Origin: Lachnospiraceae bacterium | GTDB lineage: Bacteria; Bacillota; Clostridia; Lachnospirales; Lachnospiraceae | DNA: 53,461 nt | Reading direction: 5' to 3' | Assembly: GCA_021201665.1 (NCBI GenBank) | Contig: JAJQEO010000095.1 | Span: 1 to 53,461, forward strand | In this document: positions 7,546 to 15,973 of the stretch, in pieces | Layout: each line of letters starts with the position of its first letter | Position numbering within the stretch: the first letter of the stretch is position 1 | Program-made: the position numbers and the translations under genes | The notes under the pieces: generated by a model | Told to the model about the DNA's origin: nothing | Database searches by the model: none | What the model saw: only the letters and a program-made list of their open reading frames with translations

Positions 7546-7593
7546 ATAATATTCATTCAGAAACTGAGCGGCTCTCTTCAATAAATTCAACAT
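7516..7593 (-). CDS. Candidate 25-residue small protein
   Basis: A 26-codon minus-strand ORF beginning MLNLLKRAAQFLNEYYESF and ending in ..TPNFR. The first ~19 residues could form an amphipathic helix. Support is unusually good for such a short ORF: AAGAGGAGG (complement of 7601-7609) lies 7 nt before the ATG, and a TTTACA-17-TATGAT promoter lies upstream at 7658-7686. Its last codons run into the decayed tandem repeat. It could instead be a leader peptide or an untranslated RNA. It is divergent from the LysR gene, a typical place for a LysR target. No homologue is recognised. Confidence 0.5.
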   Translation of the reverse strand: MLNLLKRAAQFLNEYYESFATPNFR

Positions 7594-7657
7594 ATCAATT
7601 CCTCCTCTTCTTATCTGCCTTTCGTGTTGCTTTTGGGTTGTTTTGCTTTCTGGAGAC

Positions 7658-7686
7658 ATCATAACGCATTGACAGAAATATGTAAA
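7658..7686 (-). promoter_or_regulatory. Minus-strand sigma-A promoter
   Basis: On the minus strand TTTACA (7686-7681), 17-nt spacer, TATGAT (7663-7658). It points toward the 25-codon ORF and overlaps the plus-strand promoter of the LysR gene. Confidence 0.6.
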
Positions 7687-7697
7687 ATACATATAAT
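7669..7697 (+). promoter_or_regulatory. Perfect consensus sigma-A promoter of the LysR gene
   Basis: TTGACA (7669-7674), exactly 17 nt, TATAAT (7692-7697). Both hexamers match consensus at every base. Such a strong promoter ahead of a regulator implies that it is repressed. Confidence 0.75.
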
Positions 7698-7724
7698 GAA
7701 CATATCACGATACCTGAAAGGTAT
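7678..7724. promoter_or_regulatory. Two operator-like dyads between the divergent genes
   Basis: Dyad 1 is ATATGTA-AAA-TACATAT (7678-7694), a perfect 7-bp inverted repeat with the T-N11-A spacing typical of LysR boxes; it covers the plus promoter spacer and -10, and the minus -35. Dyad 2 is ATACCT-GAA-AGGTAT (7710-7724), just past the predicted plus-strand transcription start. Binding by the LysR protein encoded at 7841 is inferred. Confidence 0.6.
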
Positions 7725-7840
7725 GAAAAACATCAGAAAAACATCAGAACCATGAAGCTTCATTTTAAAAATCGCAGATGGTGAAACAAAAGTACGGAAA
7801 CGGTTTATTTTTATGATTTGTGAATCACAGGGAGGAATTT

Positions 7841-8731
7841 ATGGAACTGAGACACATCCGCTATTTTCTTGCCGTGGCCGAGGAGATGAGCTTTACCCGC
7901 GCTGCTGAAAAGCTGTGCATTGCGCAGCCGCCTTTAAGCCGCCAGATTAAGGACCTGGAGGAGGAACTGGGCGTGACACTGTTTGTCCGCAAGCCCCACG
8001 CTTTGCAGCTGACCGAGGAGGGACAGGTATTCCGCCAGTATGCTTCCAGAGTGCTGGATCTGGTAAACAAATCTGCTGAGGATGTAAAGGAAATTCACGG
8101 CGGACTTCACGGGACCATTTATCTCGCTTCCGTGGAAGGACACGCCCCGGCTCTGTTTTCCGGATGGATCGCCGGATTCCAGAAGCAGCACCCGATGGTT
8201 TCCTACAACCTCTGGAATGGAAATTCTGATGAAGTGATCAACCGTCTGACGAAGGGGTTGTGCGAGCTGGCACTGATCATGGAGCCGCACAACGCGGAAG
8301 GCGTCTTTTCCCTGCCCGTCTATTCTGAACCCTGGATCGCGATGATTCCGTCCGAATGCCCCCTGGCGCAGGAGCCGGGCGACACGGTGGACTTTCAGCG
8401 GGTCATTCAGTACGATCTGATCATTCCCTCCCGCGATTCGCGCCTGCAGGAGATCAGCGGCTGGCTGTCCTCGCCGGAAAAGAAGCTGAAGGTGCGCTGC
8501 CGCATCGCCCACATGCTGAACGCCTACGAGCTGACGAGGCAGAATGTCGGCATCACGATCTATCCGGCCTCCGCCAACATCGGCACCGACTCCTCCGTCT
8601 GCATCAAAAAGCTGGTAAATCCACAGATGACAGCTTCCTATGTGCTGCTCTGGGATAAGAATCGTACACTCTCCCATGCCGCGGAGGAATTCCTCAAGTT
8701 CGTGCAGGGGCTTGTGCAGGTGTGTTTTTAA
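7841..8731 (+). CDS. LysR-family transcriptional regulator
   Basis: A 296-residue LysR-type regulator. Residues 1-60 are the winged helix-turn-helix (MELRHIRYFLAVAEEMSF, TRAAEKLCIAQPPLSRQIKD), followed by the linker helix and a periplasmic-binding-like effector domain from about residue 90 (GTIYLASVEGHAPALFSGWI). The pattern resembles the BenM/CatM/CbbR side of the family, but the effector cannot be named. The ATG at 7841 follows GGGAGGAATTT, which fixes the start. The gene has a full-consensus promoter containing a dyad and is divergent from a 25-codon ORF, suggesting autorepression and control of the divergent transcript. It is followed by 147 nt and then an apparently unrelated two-gene unit. 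Confidence 0.92.
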   Translation: MELRHIRYFLAVAEEMSFTRAAEKLCIAQPPLSRQIKDLEEELGVTLFVRKPHALQLTEEGQVFRQYASRVLDLVNKSAEDVKEIHGGLHGTIYLASVEGHAPALFSGWIAGFQKQHPMVSYNLWNGNSDEVINRLTKGLCELALIMEPHNAEGVFSLPVYSEPWIAMIPSECPLAQEPGDTVDFQRVIQYDLIIPSRDSRLQEISGWLSSPEKKLKVRCRIAHMLNAYELTRQNVGITIYPASANIGTDSSVCIKKLVNPQMTASYVLLWDKNRTLSHAAEEFLKFVQGLVQVCF

Positions 8732-8878
8732 CTTGCGAAACCGCAGATATCATGGTAAGCTATTGACATTGAAATACGAGAGAATACACGGCAGACAGTT
8801 AGAAAACCATGACAAAATATAAAATATACAGGAAACACATATCAAAACACACATGGAAACAAAAGGGAGCATTGAGTA

Positions 8879-9670
8879 ATGAATACAAAAAGAAGAGGTC
8901 AAATATGGAACGGAAAAAAGAAAGGGCAGAGAACGAGAGAGAGCATTGGCCAGTTGTTCCGCATGATTTTATATACATCTGTCACGTGGAATCTTCTCAT
9001 CTGTCGAATTCTCTCGGCTTCTGGAATCGATAAACGACTGGATTACATTGGTTTGAGTGTGCTGTTTGCACTTGGTATTGCAATTATAAGTGCCTTGTAT
9101 GGAATGCTGGGAGCTGGAAAGATTCTGTATGGAAGGTATGTTTATTTATTCTTCTTTCTCTTTACATTTAATATTTTAATGCTGATGGTGATATGGGTAC
9201 GGAAAGGGACAGATTCTTTCCTGTTTCGGAGCGGAGTAATCCTTGTGGTTTTGAGTATAGTTGTTTATTTTGTGGATTTGTTTTCTTTTCTGCATTCTTT
9301 TCTGGGATGGAAATCCCTAAGGCAAAAAAAAGAATCTCAAAAGACTCGAGTTGAGAAAAAAACGGACTCGCTACGAGCCTCTGCGAAGCAAAACGATGCC
9401 AGAGTAATGGCTCTTCCAGACGGGATTCTGAAGAAAAATACCAGGGTGTTTTGGACTGTGTATGCTGTAGGAGCTATTCTGTTTGTGATTGTTTTCCTTA
9501 GAATTAATCCTCTTACAATAGAGATACGGGGTGTACTCATACCATTAGTTTTGCTGTTATTTCCAGTGTTTTTTGCTCTGTCGGGAATAGGATATCGCGT
9601 TCAGATATGGGCACTGAACAGAGAAAAATATTTTTTACATAAATTGGACGAGGAGAAAATACATGAATAA
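8879..9670 (+). CDS. Multi-pass membrane protein, partner of the STAND-like protein
   Basis: A 263-residue protein that I do not recognise. It begins with a basic N-terminus (about 20 residues), a possible amphipathic segment (26-46), then membrane segments near 57-79, 87-107 and 116-142. A basic, charged loop follows (143-188), then two more membrane segments (189-208, 216-238) and a charged tail. GGGAG lies 9 nt before the ATG. Its last 8 nt overlap the start of the 1667-residue DUF4062 protein, so the two are translationally coupled and probably act together at the membrane. Codon use looks more A/T-rich than in the surrounding metabolic genes, which would fit acquisition by transfer. Function unknown; a channel, anchor or signal-relay subunit are all possible. 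Confidence 0.75.
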   Translation: MNTKRRGQIWNGKKKGQRTRESIGQLFRMILYTSVTWNLLICRILSASGIDKRLDYIGLSVLFALGIAIISALYGMLGAGKILYGRYVYLFFFLFTFNILMLMVIWVRKGTDSFLFRSGVILVVLSIVVYFVDLFSFLHSFLGWKSLRQKKESQKTRVEKKTDSLRASAKQNDARVMALPDGILKKNTRVFWTVYAVGAILFVIVFLRINPLTIEIRGVLIPLVLLLFPVFFALSGIGYRVQIWALNREKYFLHKLDEEKIHE

Positions 9671-12600
9671 TCGAATGATTCGCATATTTCTCAGCTCCAC
9701 TTTCTGGGATTTTCAAGTAGAAAGAGATTTGTTAAACAGGACTGTTTTTGCTGAACTGGAGGCATACTGTCGAAGTCAGGGAGTTTCCTTTCAGGTGATA
9801 GATCTGAGATGGGGCATTCCCGAGAAAAGCGCATACAACAATGAGACTATGCGGATTTGTCTTGATGAGATCGAGAGGTGTCAGAGAATATCTCCTGATA
9901 TGAATTTTCTAATCCTTAGCGGTATGCGCTATGGCTGGAGACCGCTTCCAGGTAATATTTCGAGAGCGGACTGGGAGCAGATGTCCGTAAGAATGACCGA
10001 TCGTGAGAAGACAGAGCTGTCGAAGTGGTATTTACAGGATGAAAATGATTGTCAGGGGGCGTATGTCCTTCGAAGGCGGACAAAAGATGAAGAGTCGGAA
10101 TGGGAGAAGACAGAGAAATCACTCCAGGAGATCCTTTTTCCGTTGGCGAGTAGAAGCTTTGAGGGCGAGGCATTGGTTTCATATGGAATGTCCGCTACAG
10201 AACAGGAGATTTACAAGGGCTTTCTGACAGTCATCAATGAAAACTCGCTTCGAAATACGCTGGTATTGCTGAAAAATCCGTCGCCAGAAGCTTCGGATAC
10301 AGAGGAAAACGGCCAGACCCCGGATCCGGGGGTAGAGGAACTGCGGGATAAAATTATCCGACAAGTTGGCTTAGAGAACGCCAATGAGCAGATATTTCGA
10401 TATAATCTGGGAAATGAGGAGGAGGATCTGGATAGCACGCCATGGCTAAAAAAAGTCTATGATTTTCTACGTAGCAGAATTGATCAGCAAATTGCCCGGA
10501 TTCAGAGTCAGCGGACAGAAGAGGAAGAGGAATCACTCCTTATAGAGGAACTTGTACGTGCAGAGGAAAATTTTTTGCACCGACCCGACAAAGAGAAAAG
10601 TTTTGATGTATTTCTTGAAAAAAATCAGGGAAGGGTTCTTTTACTGACGGGGGAATCCGGGAGTGGAAAAAGTACGTGGCTGAAGTACTGGTATTATCAT
10701 CACCGCGGACACGCAGCTGCCTGTTTCTCGGATACGTTGCATTATGGGAACAGTATCCTATATGCGGCAAGATTTTGCATTGCGCAGCTGGTTGAACAGG
10801 GATTTTTGAACCCCCCGGAAACCTTTCCGGATTATGAGAACCTTGTTTCCTGGCTGAATGAAAACCTGAATCGGATAAAATCTCCATCCCCTGTTACAAT
10901 TATTTTCGATTCCGTGGATAATATGACGGACTGGAGGATGGTTGTGGGCAGTCTGTTCGGTATGAAGCTAAGTAAGAATGTGCGAATCCTGATTTCCTGC
11001 GTGGATAATGCTTCACTGACAGAAGCTGACAGGAGGGAAGATGCGCCCACATTTTCTCTTGGGCAACTTGACCGGGCGGAAGGGCTGGTATGGTTAGATT
11101 CCTTACTTGAAAAGTCAGGACGGAGGCTCTGCTGCGCACAGAGGGATCTGGTCGCTGCCGCGATGCCTGAGCACTGTACTGCACTGTATTTGTATTTCCT
11201 CAGCTTTCTCTGCGCGGCTTTAAAAAGCTTTGAACCGATTGATTTTGCTCTTCCGGAGACTGCGAAGGATCTGGCGAGACTGCTCTTGAAACGACAGGCG
11301 CAAAGCTATTATCCGGTTTTGTATCGACATGCGGCAGGCTATCTGTCTTTGTCTTCTCAGGGGTTGAGTGAACAGGAGATGCTGGAACTGTTGTCCATGG
11401 ATCCGGAAGTAGTTGTGGAAATAAAAACGCAGGCGCAGTGGAACTGGGACGAAAAATATCATATACCGATGGTGCTTTGGTCCAGACTTTATTGCATGCT
11501 GCTTCCTCTGCTTACAGAGAGGTACAGCGGTGGTGTGTTGACAATGCGTTACCGCCATTCAATTTTGAACGAAGTCAGCCAGGAAAAGTCAAAGGATGGC
11601 CTGCTGCTGCCCGGTGAGATAGAAAAGTTGCGTGTTCGGATGCGGGAATACTTTGAAGGAGAAAAACAGCCGTGGCGTTTTTCTCAGGGGACTGTAAACC
11701 TGCGAAAATTACAGGAACTTTATCCGATTCTGGTTCAGCTTGAGGAATGGGAGCGAATTGGACAGCTCCTGAGTGAACCAGATTATCTGGAATCGATGCT
11801 TCTCGCGGGAAATTATCATGAATTGATTGATCAGATGATTCTTTACCGGGAAACGCGTGGCCTGACAGATGTTCGAAAGAAAATTCTGGATCTATTGCTC
11901 GCACACCCGATCCTGTTTCAGACATGGGGAGAGAGCTTCCTGCCGAATGCCGTGGGCAGCGGAATCTGGCATCTAGAAGAGGCGAAAAAAACAAGATCAT
12001 TCTGGTATCTGGATGAAAAGACAACAGATCAGGAAGGGCAGGAAAGAATGTTTTATATCCCTAACCTTCATCTCTATCCTGTTGCCTTACGTTCAGACCG
12101 GACGCTGGCTGTATTGGTGCGGAGAAAAAAGGACACTGTAATTTGTCTGTATGATCTGAATAATGGCCGTTATCTGGGCGTCAGCGCTAAGTTCAGAGAA
12201 GCATTGTCGATCTCGGATGGTGTGAGACTGTTCTGGAAAGAGGAATGCCTGATTGTGCGGACAAGACTGTGCCGATATTATTTCCGATATGACAAGGATA
12301 AGGGCGACTTTTACGAAGATCACAGGATTTCATGCAAAAACTGGAGTCAGATAATTAAAAGGGAAGGAAATGTACAGAACGGGGAAGAAGCGTGGGAAGT
12401 CAGCGTATTTAATCACAAAGATTCTAACGAAGATGAAGGATACTGGAGTGTATTCTGTTATGTGGAAGATGGTTTTCAGGAATACTTACTTCCCTATGAG
12501 GACAGCGATGAATTAATTATTTCTTGTTTCTACACAAAGGCAGCTGTATTCAAATCTGGCGGAGATGTTCGGCTCTTTGATCTGGAAGAAAAGAAAGAAA

Positions 12601-14666
12601 TAGGCTATTTTCATTGCCTGGAGTGCGTGGATCTTTTCTGGAGTGATACAGGGAAAGAATTGCTGATTGTCCGAAATGATGATTATCTGAGCATTTTGCC
12701 AGTCAGTGGGGAAGAACGAGAATATCTGCAGCCAGAGAATTTGCCGATAAATGAGAGGAAAAGGAGTGCAAGGGTCGAATACAATTCATGGACTGAGTTA
12801 GAGGGAGATGGAATCTCACAGTTACTGGACTTGGGCACGGGAGTTTTGACAGCGGATCAACATACAGAGCAGTTTCCGATATGCGTGACAATGGCAGTGG
12901 AAAAGGATTGGGGCGCGGCTTATTATCGGGCAAAATGGCAGAACATTGTGGTAATCTTTCAAATTTCAACAAGAAAACAGCTGGCATATTTTCAAACGGA
13001 CCCAATTTATCGACTCGAATCAGACCGACCTGTTTTCTATGCGTCTGAAGGTGGCGAAAAGCTGGTTCTGGTATCAAAAGGAAGGGCGCATGTCCTGGAT
13101 ATGACCGGGTTTTTCCACGAATTAGATCAGGCGGATCAGGCGGATTCATCTGCTCGTGATCTTTGGACAATCAGGGATGCACAGACTGGTATACCTGTAT
13201 TGCCGAAGGCAGTTCTGTTCCGCATAAGAGATGAATACATTGACACAATGAAGCGGTGGATACCGGAAGTTCCTAATACAAAAATTGCTGATCATTTAGA
13301 AAAATATTTAGAACTTTTATGGGGGAATCGATTTAGCTACATTCCAGATAAGAAGCAGTGGGAACTGGACAAATTGGGCGGCCTGCCGGTTTATGTACAG
13401 AATGACAGATACTGGTTGGTGGATGTGGAGCATAGTATGGTTCATGTCTGTGATGCCAGGGGCGAATGGCTGTGTCACTATCAGTCGGGGAAACCCTTTC
13501 TGGCAGCGGATGTGGCAGGCGATACTCTTTATTTGCTTTCTAAAGATGAACTTGAATTATACAAATACGAGCTTTGTTTCTGTCCGGCAAATTCAGAAGA
13601 TGCCTGTGGGACTTTGGGAGAACAAAAAGGTTTTACAGGTGTTACAAATCCTTTAGAGGCATCAGAAACGGACAGGCTTTCTATGGAGCCGGAGTTTGCA
13701 GCAGATGCCGGGCGAACCTTTGATAATAACAGATCAGATAAGCCCAAAGGACTGTTTGCGGAACTGAGTGTGAAACTCGGCACACTCTTGATTCTGTTAT
13801 TACTGGTTTTCGCTATACGGACAAGTCCCCGAAAAGGATATGTTTTTATCACGTTCTATGCATCTGAGGAAAATGATGTAACAGTGGAAGACATGTCGTT
13901 TGTGGCTCTCAACAAGGGCAATTTCAGACGATATACGGTTAGTGGAAACGTGGACAGTCCTGAATGTAGTATGCTTCTTCCATCAGGGAGTTATGATTCA
14001 TATGCGACATATGATGGCTATGCATTATTTCTTCAAACGTTTACGATGAATGGCAACTTTTATGATGGAGATATTGATATAGGCACTATGATATATCGAT
14101 TAATTACATTTGATTTTTATGATGGGGATGGGAATCCGATTACTCCAGAAAACGTTAGTGTCTCAGAAGATGGCGGTGAAACATGGGGGGATCTGGTGTG
14201 GATTTCTGAAAATATTTATGCATCCGCAGAAAAAAATAGCGTCAACGAAATCAATTATCTTTTATGTGTGGATGGGAGGGATCCAATAGCGATATCCGCC
14301 AATCTGGCCGGGTATCGCACCTGTTCTGTTAGCGTGGTGCTTGATGAGTCGGATGCTGACGAGGCTTCGTATACGGTTGCTGAGCCAAATCAGGACAGGT
14401 ATATCATGATCGGCCTTTTGAATATGAATGAATTCACAGGTCAGACGAATGTGCAGGTGGATCTTCTGACAGATGGGAAGGAGCGAACGGAAATTGTTTC
14501 CTATACAGGAAATGAGTTATATCTTTTAGAAGCGAAAGAAGGTTGTTATTGTATTACATTCGAATGCGAGGGCTATGAAACGGTGGAAAAACTTTGTGAG
14601 ATTGACGGGGATACTTGTTTCTATTTTGTGTATATGAATCTGAATAAGCTGAAAGAAGCGGAGTGA
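9663..14666 (+). CDS. Giant DUF4062 - STAND/NACHT-like NTPase - propeller-like - transmembrane - beta-sandwich protein
   Basis: A 1667-residue multidomain protein. Residues 5-110 match DUF4062 (IRIFLSSTFWDFQVERDLL), an alpha/beta domain found at the N-terminus of NACHT proteins such as TEP1 and NPHP3 and in bacterial conflict proteins. Residues about 300-560 are a P-loop NTPase: Walker [11 protein letters not shown] (330-338 for the GxxxxGKST core) and Walker B TIIFDSVD (D416, D419). Residues 570-780 look helical. Residues about 790-1310 are beta-rich, with repeated hydrophobic-strand/turn patterns suggesting a beta-propeller. A single membrane segment (LGTLLILLLLVFAI, about 1372-1386) is followed by ~280 residues of beta-sandwich repeats resembling PEGA or carboxypeptidase-regulatory modules. 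Coupled to the membrane protein before it by an 8-nt overlap. The domains are those of a switch NTPase with sensor repeats; function and topology are inferred. Positive charges flank both sides of the membrane segment, so orientation is uncertain. Confidence 0.85.
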   Translation: MNNRMIRIFLSSTFWDFQVERDLLNRTVFAELEAYCRSQGVSFQVIDLRWGIPEKSAYNNETMRICLDEIERCQRISPDMNFLILSGMRYGWRPLPGNISRADWEQMSVRMTDREKTELSKWYLQDENDCQGAYVLRRRTKDEESEWEKTEKSLQEILFPLASRSFEGEALVSYGMSATEQEIYKGFLTVINENSLRNTLVLLKNPSPEASDTEENGQTPDPGVEELRDKIIRQVGLENANEQIFRYNLGNEEEDLDSTPWLKKVYDFLRSRIDQQIARIQSQRTEEEEESLLIEELVRAEENFLHRPDKEKSFDVFLEKNQGRVLLLTGESGSGKSTWLKYWYYHHRGHAAACFSDTLHYGNSILYAARFCIAQLVEQGFLNPPETFPDYENLVSWLNENLNRIKSPSPVTIIFDSVDNMTDWRMVVGSLFGMKLSKNVRILISCVDNASLTEADRREDAPTFSLGQLDRAEGLVWLDSLLEKSGRRLCCAQRDLVAAAMPEHCTALYLYFLSFLCAALKSFEPIDFALPETAKDLARLLLKRQAQSYYPVLYRHAAGYLSLSSQGLSEQEMLELLSMDPEVVVEIKTQAQWNWDEKYHIPMVLWSRLYCMLLPLLTERYSGGVLTMRYRHSILNEVSQEKSKDGLLLPGEIEKLRVRMREYFEGEKQPWRFSQGTVNLRKLQELYPILVQLEEWERIGQLLSEPDYLESMLLAGNYHELIDQMILYRETRGLTDVRKKILDLLLAHPILFQTWGESFLPNAVGSGIWHLEEAKKTRSFWYLDEKTTDQEGQERMFYIPNLHLYPVALRSDRTLAVLVRRKKDTVICLYDLNNGRYLGVSAKFREALSISDGVRLFWKEECLIVRTRLCRYYFRYDKDKGDFYEDHRISCKNWSQIIKREGNVQNGEEAWEVSVFNHKDSNEDEGYWSVFCYVEDGFQEYLLPYEDSDELIISCFYTKAAVFKSGGDVRLFDLEEKKEIGYFHCLECVDLFWSDTGKELLIVRNDDYLSILPVSGEEREYLQPENLPINERKRSARVEYNSWTELEGDGISQLLDLGTGVLTADQHTEQFPICVTMAVEKDWGAAYYRAKWQNIVVIFQISTRKQLAYFQTDPIYRLESDRPVFYASEGGEKLVLVSKGRAHVLDMTGFFHELDQADQADSSARDLWTIRDAQTGIPVLPKAVLFRIRDEYIDTMKRWIPEVPNTKIADHLEKYLELLWGNRFSYIPDKKQWELDKLGGLPVYVQNDRYWLVDVEHSMVHVCDARGEWLCHYQSGKPFLAADVAGDTLYLLSKDELELYKYELCFCPANSEDACGTLGEQKGFTGVTNPLEASETDRLSMEPEFAADAGRTFDNNRSDKPKGLFAELSVKLGTLLILLLLVFAIRTSPRKGYVFITFYASEENDVTVEDMSFVALNKGNFRRYTVSGNVDSPECSMLLPSGSYDSYATYDGYALFLQTFTMNGNFYDGDIDIGTMIYRLITFDFYDGDGNPITPENVSVSEDGGETWGDLVWISENIYASAEKNSVNEINYLLCVDGRDPIAISANLAGYRTCSVSVVLDESDADEASYTVAEPNQDRYIMIGLLNMNEFTGQTNVQVDLLTDGKERTEIVSYTGNELYLLEAKEGCYCITFECEGYETVEKLCEIDGDTCFYFVYMNLNKLKEAE

Positions 14667-15020
14667 GATAGATTGCTTTTCGCTTTCCCCTTTTATTTGT
14701 ATCCTGATATCTGATAGATTCAGGGTAGAGATTCAGAGAACAAAACTTTGAAGAAGATCAAAAATGCAGAAGCAGCGGACAGATACCGATTGCTATTCGT
14801 GACAGAATTACGAGCTTTTGCAGCACATGCTTGTGGCTCACAGTGGGGAAAGGGCTTTTCGAATCAATTTCGCATAAATGTCAAGAGTTTTTTGAATTTA
14901 ATCCGATTTTTCTTCGGAGTTGGCGGAAAGAAAAATTTAGAACATGAAAACAGAGCGGAATCTCGGACTGTTAAAAGTTTCCGAGAATGTTCTGGAAAGA
15001 AGACGGAGGCGATCTGACTG
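14667..15020. other. Intergenic stretch without a supported gene
   Basis: These 354 nt hold no convincing ORF: an 89-codon TTG-started frame at 14748 lacks a ribosome binding site and family resemblance. No strong hairpin or T-tract terminator is visible after the large gene. The stretch is A/T-rich like the preceding two genes and may be part of the same acquired segment. Confidence 0.5.
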
Positions 15021-15290
15021 ATGGAAAAAACCTTTAATACCGAAGGCTATTGTGACCCGGAGCTTCATTACATGGTCGATCTTTCCGGGCGACTTGCGGA
15101 AATCAAAACCATGGTGGACGCCGGGAAATATTTCGCGATCAACCGTGGCGAGCAGCAGCTGCTGGACTACCTGGAACACTTCCATTTGAACAAGGGATAT
15201 ATGCTGAGCTTTTGTTTTAATAAGAAAAAGAAAATCGGGCTGCAGGATATAGCAATCGGCGACAAGGTGCTTGTCGAAGCGGTTGTGTAG
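15021..15290 (+). pseudogene. Internally deleted AAA-ATPase (PF09820-type) remnant
   Basis: An 89-residue frame that joins the two ends of a protein normally about 500-570 residues long. Residues 1-41 (FNTEGYCDPELHYMVDL, then KTMVDAGKYFAINR) match the N-terminus of the AAA-ATPase/PD-(D/E)XK family, stopping exactly where the P-loop (usually ..ARQYGKTT) should follow. Residues about 43-89 (QQLLDYLEHFHLNKGYMLSF, KKKKIGLQDIAIGDKVLVEAVV) match the C-terminal tail. The reading frame is intact across the junction and GGAGG lies 11 nt before the ATG, so a mini-protein could still be made, without ATPase or nuclease core. A full-length relative of a different subtype is at 45245. Confidence 0.75.
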
Positions 15291-15370
15291 CGGGTGTCGC
15301 GTGCGAAGAGATACGCCTGAATCATAGAATGCCTGTCAGATTTACGTTATATTAATTAAAGAGGAACTCC

Positions 15371-15922
15371 ATGGAACAGAAAAAAAAGAAATACCGGGGC
15401 CGCCGCTCCTATCTGAATGATTATGAGCAGGACGAGTCCGGGGTATATGTCTACAAAGGAAAAGAGTACATCTGGAAAAGCCCGAGGAAGGCGGCTCTGA
15501 CAAAAATCTGGCTGCTCTCCCTGGCTGCTTTTGCCACGCAGATTCTGGCCGGGTGTGTGTCGGACGTCGGGATGAACGGCCGTGCCTGGGTGCTGCTGCC
15601 TTACGCCGGAGCACTCGCGGCTGCTGTCTCATTGATCTGGGGAGGCTATACGCTGAGTGACGGCGGGGAGAAAGTCCCGGAACATATCTATAAAAAAAGC
15701 GTGGAAGCCCTTCCTGTGAGGGCGATCCTGACCGCAGTGTTCTCCGGCGCGGCGATACTGGGCGAGCTGGTGAACCTGATCTGGCAGAGTCAGTTTGACG
15801 GAAAAATCTCCGGCGCGGTACTCTATATTGTGTTGGAGATAGTGGGACTGATCCTTGCCCTGCTGCTGCGAAAGACGGTCCTTGCGCTGGAGTGGGAGGC
15901 TAACGAAGAGCCGGATGAGTAA
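15371..15922 (+). CDS. Unknown membrane protein (four predicted segments)
   Basis: A 183-residue protein of unknown function. A polar, basic and tyrosine-rich N-terminal region of about 50 residues (KYRGRRSYLNDYEQDESGVY) is followed by two membrane segments (about 58-77 and 82-100), a charged loop (KVPEHIYKKS) and two more segments (about 115-135 and 145-165). It ends in an acidic tail. GAGGA lies 5 nt before the ATG. It faces the gene at 15974 tail to tail, and the two share the same plan (polar N-terminus, membrane pair, loop with E-H, membrane pair), so they look like distant paralogues. No enzymatic motif is visible. Confidence 0.7.
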   Translation: MEQKKKKYRGRRSYLNDYEQDESGVYVYKGKEYIWKSPRKAALTKIWLLSLAAFATQILAGCVSDVGMNGRAWVLLPYAGALAAAVSLIWGGYTLSDGGEKVPEHIYKKSVEALPVRAILTAVFSGAAILGELVNLIWQSQFDGKISGAVLYIVLEIVGLILALLLRKTVLALEWEANEEPDE

Positions 15923-15973
15923 TTTTGTTTTTCAGCCTGCATCAATGGGCAGCTTGCCGAATTGATGGGCAGC

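Noticed and set aside
7269..7664. A 131-codon plus-strand ORF
   Set aside because: Starts inside the terminator hairpin, has no ribosome binding site, and consists of the decayed repeat read through.
14748..15017. An 89-codon TTG-started ORF before the AAA-ATPase remnant
   Set aside because: No ribosome binding site, no recognisable domain, atypical composition.
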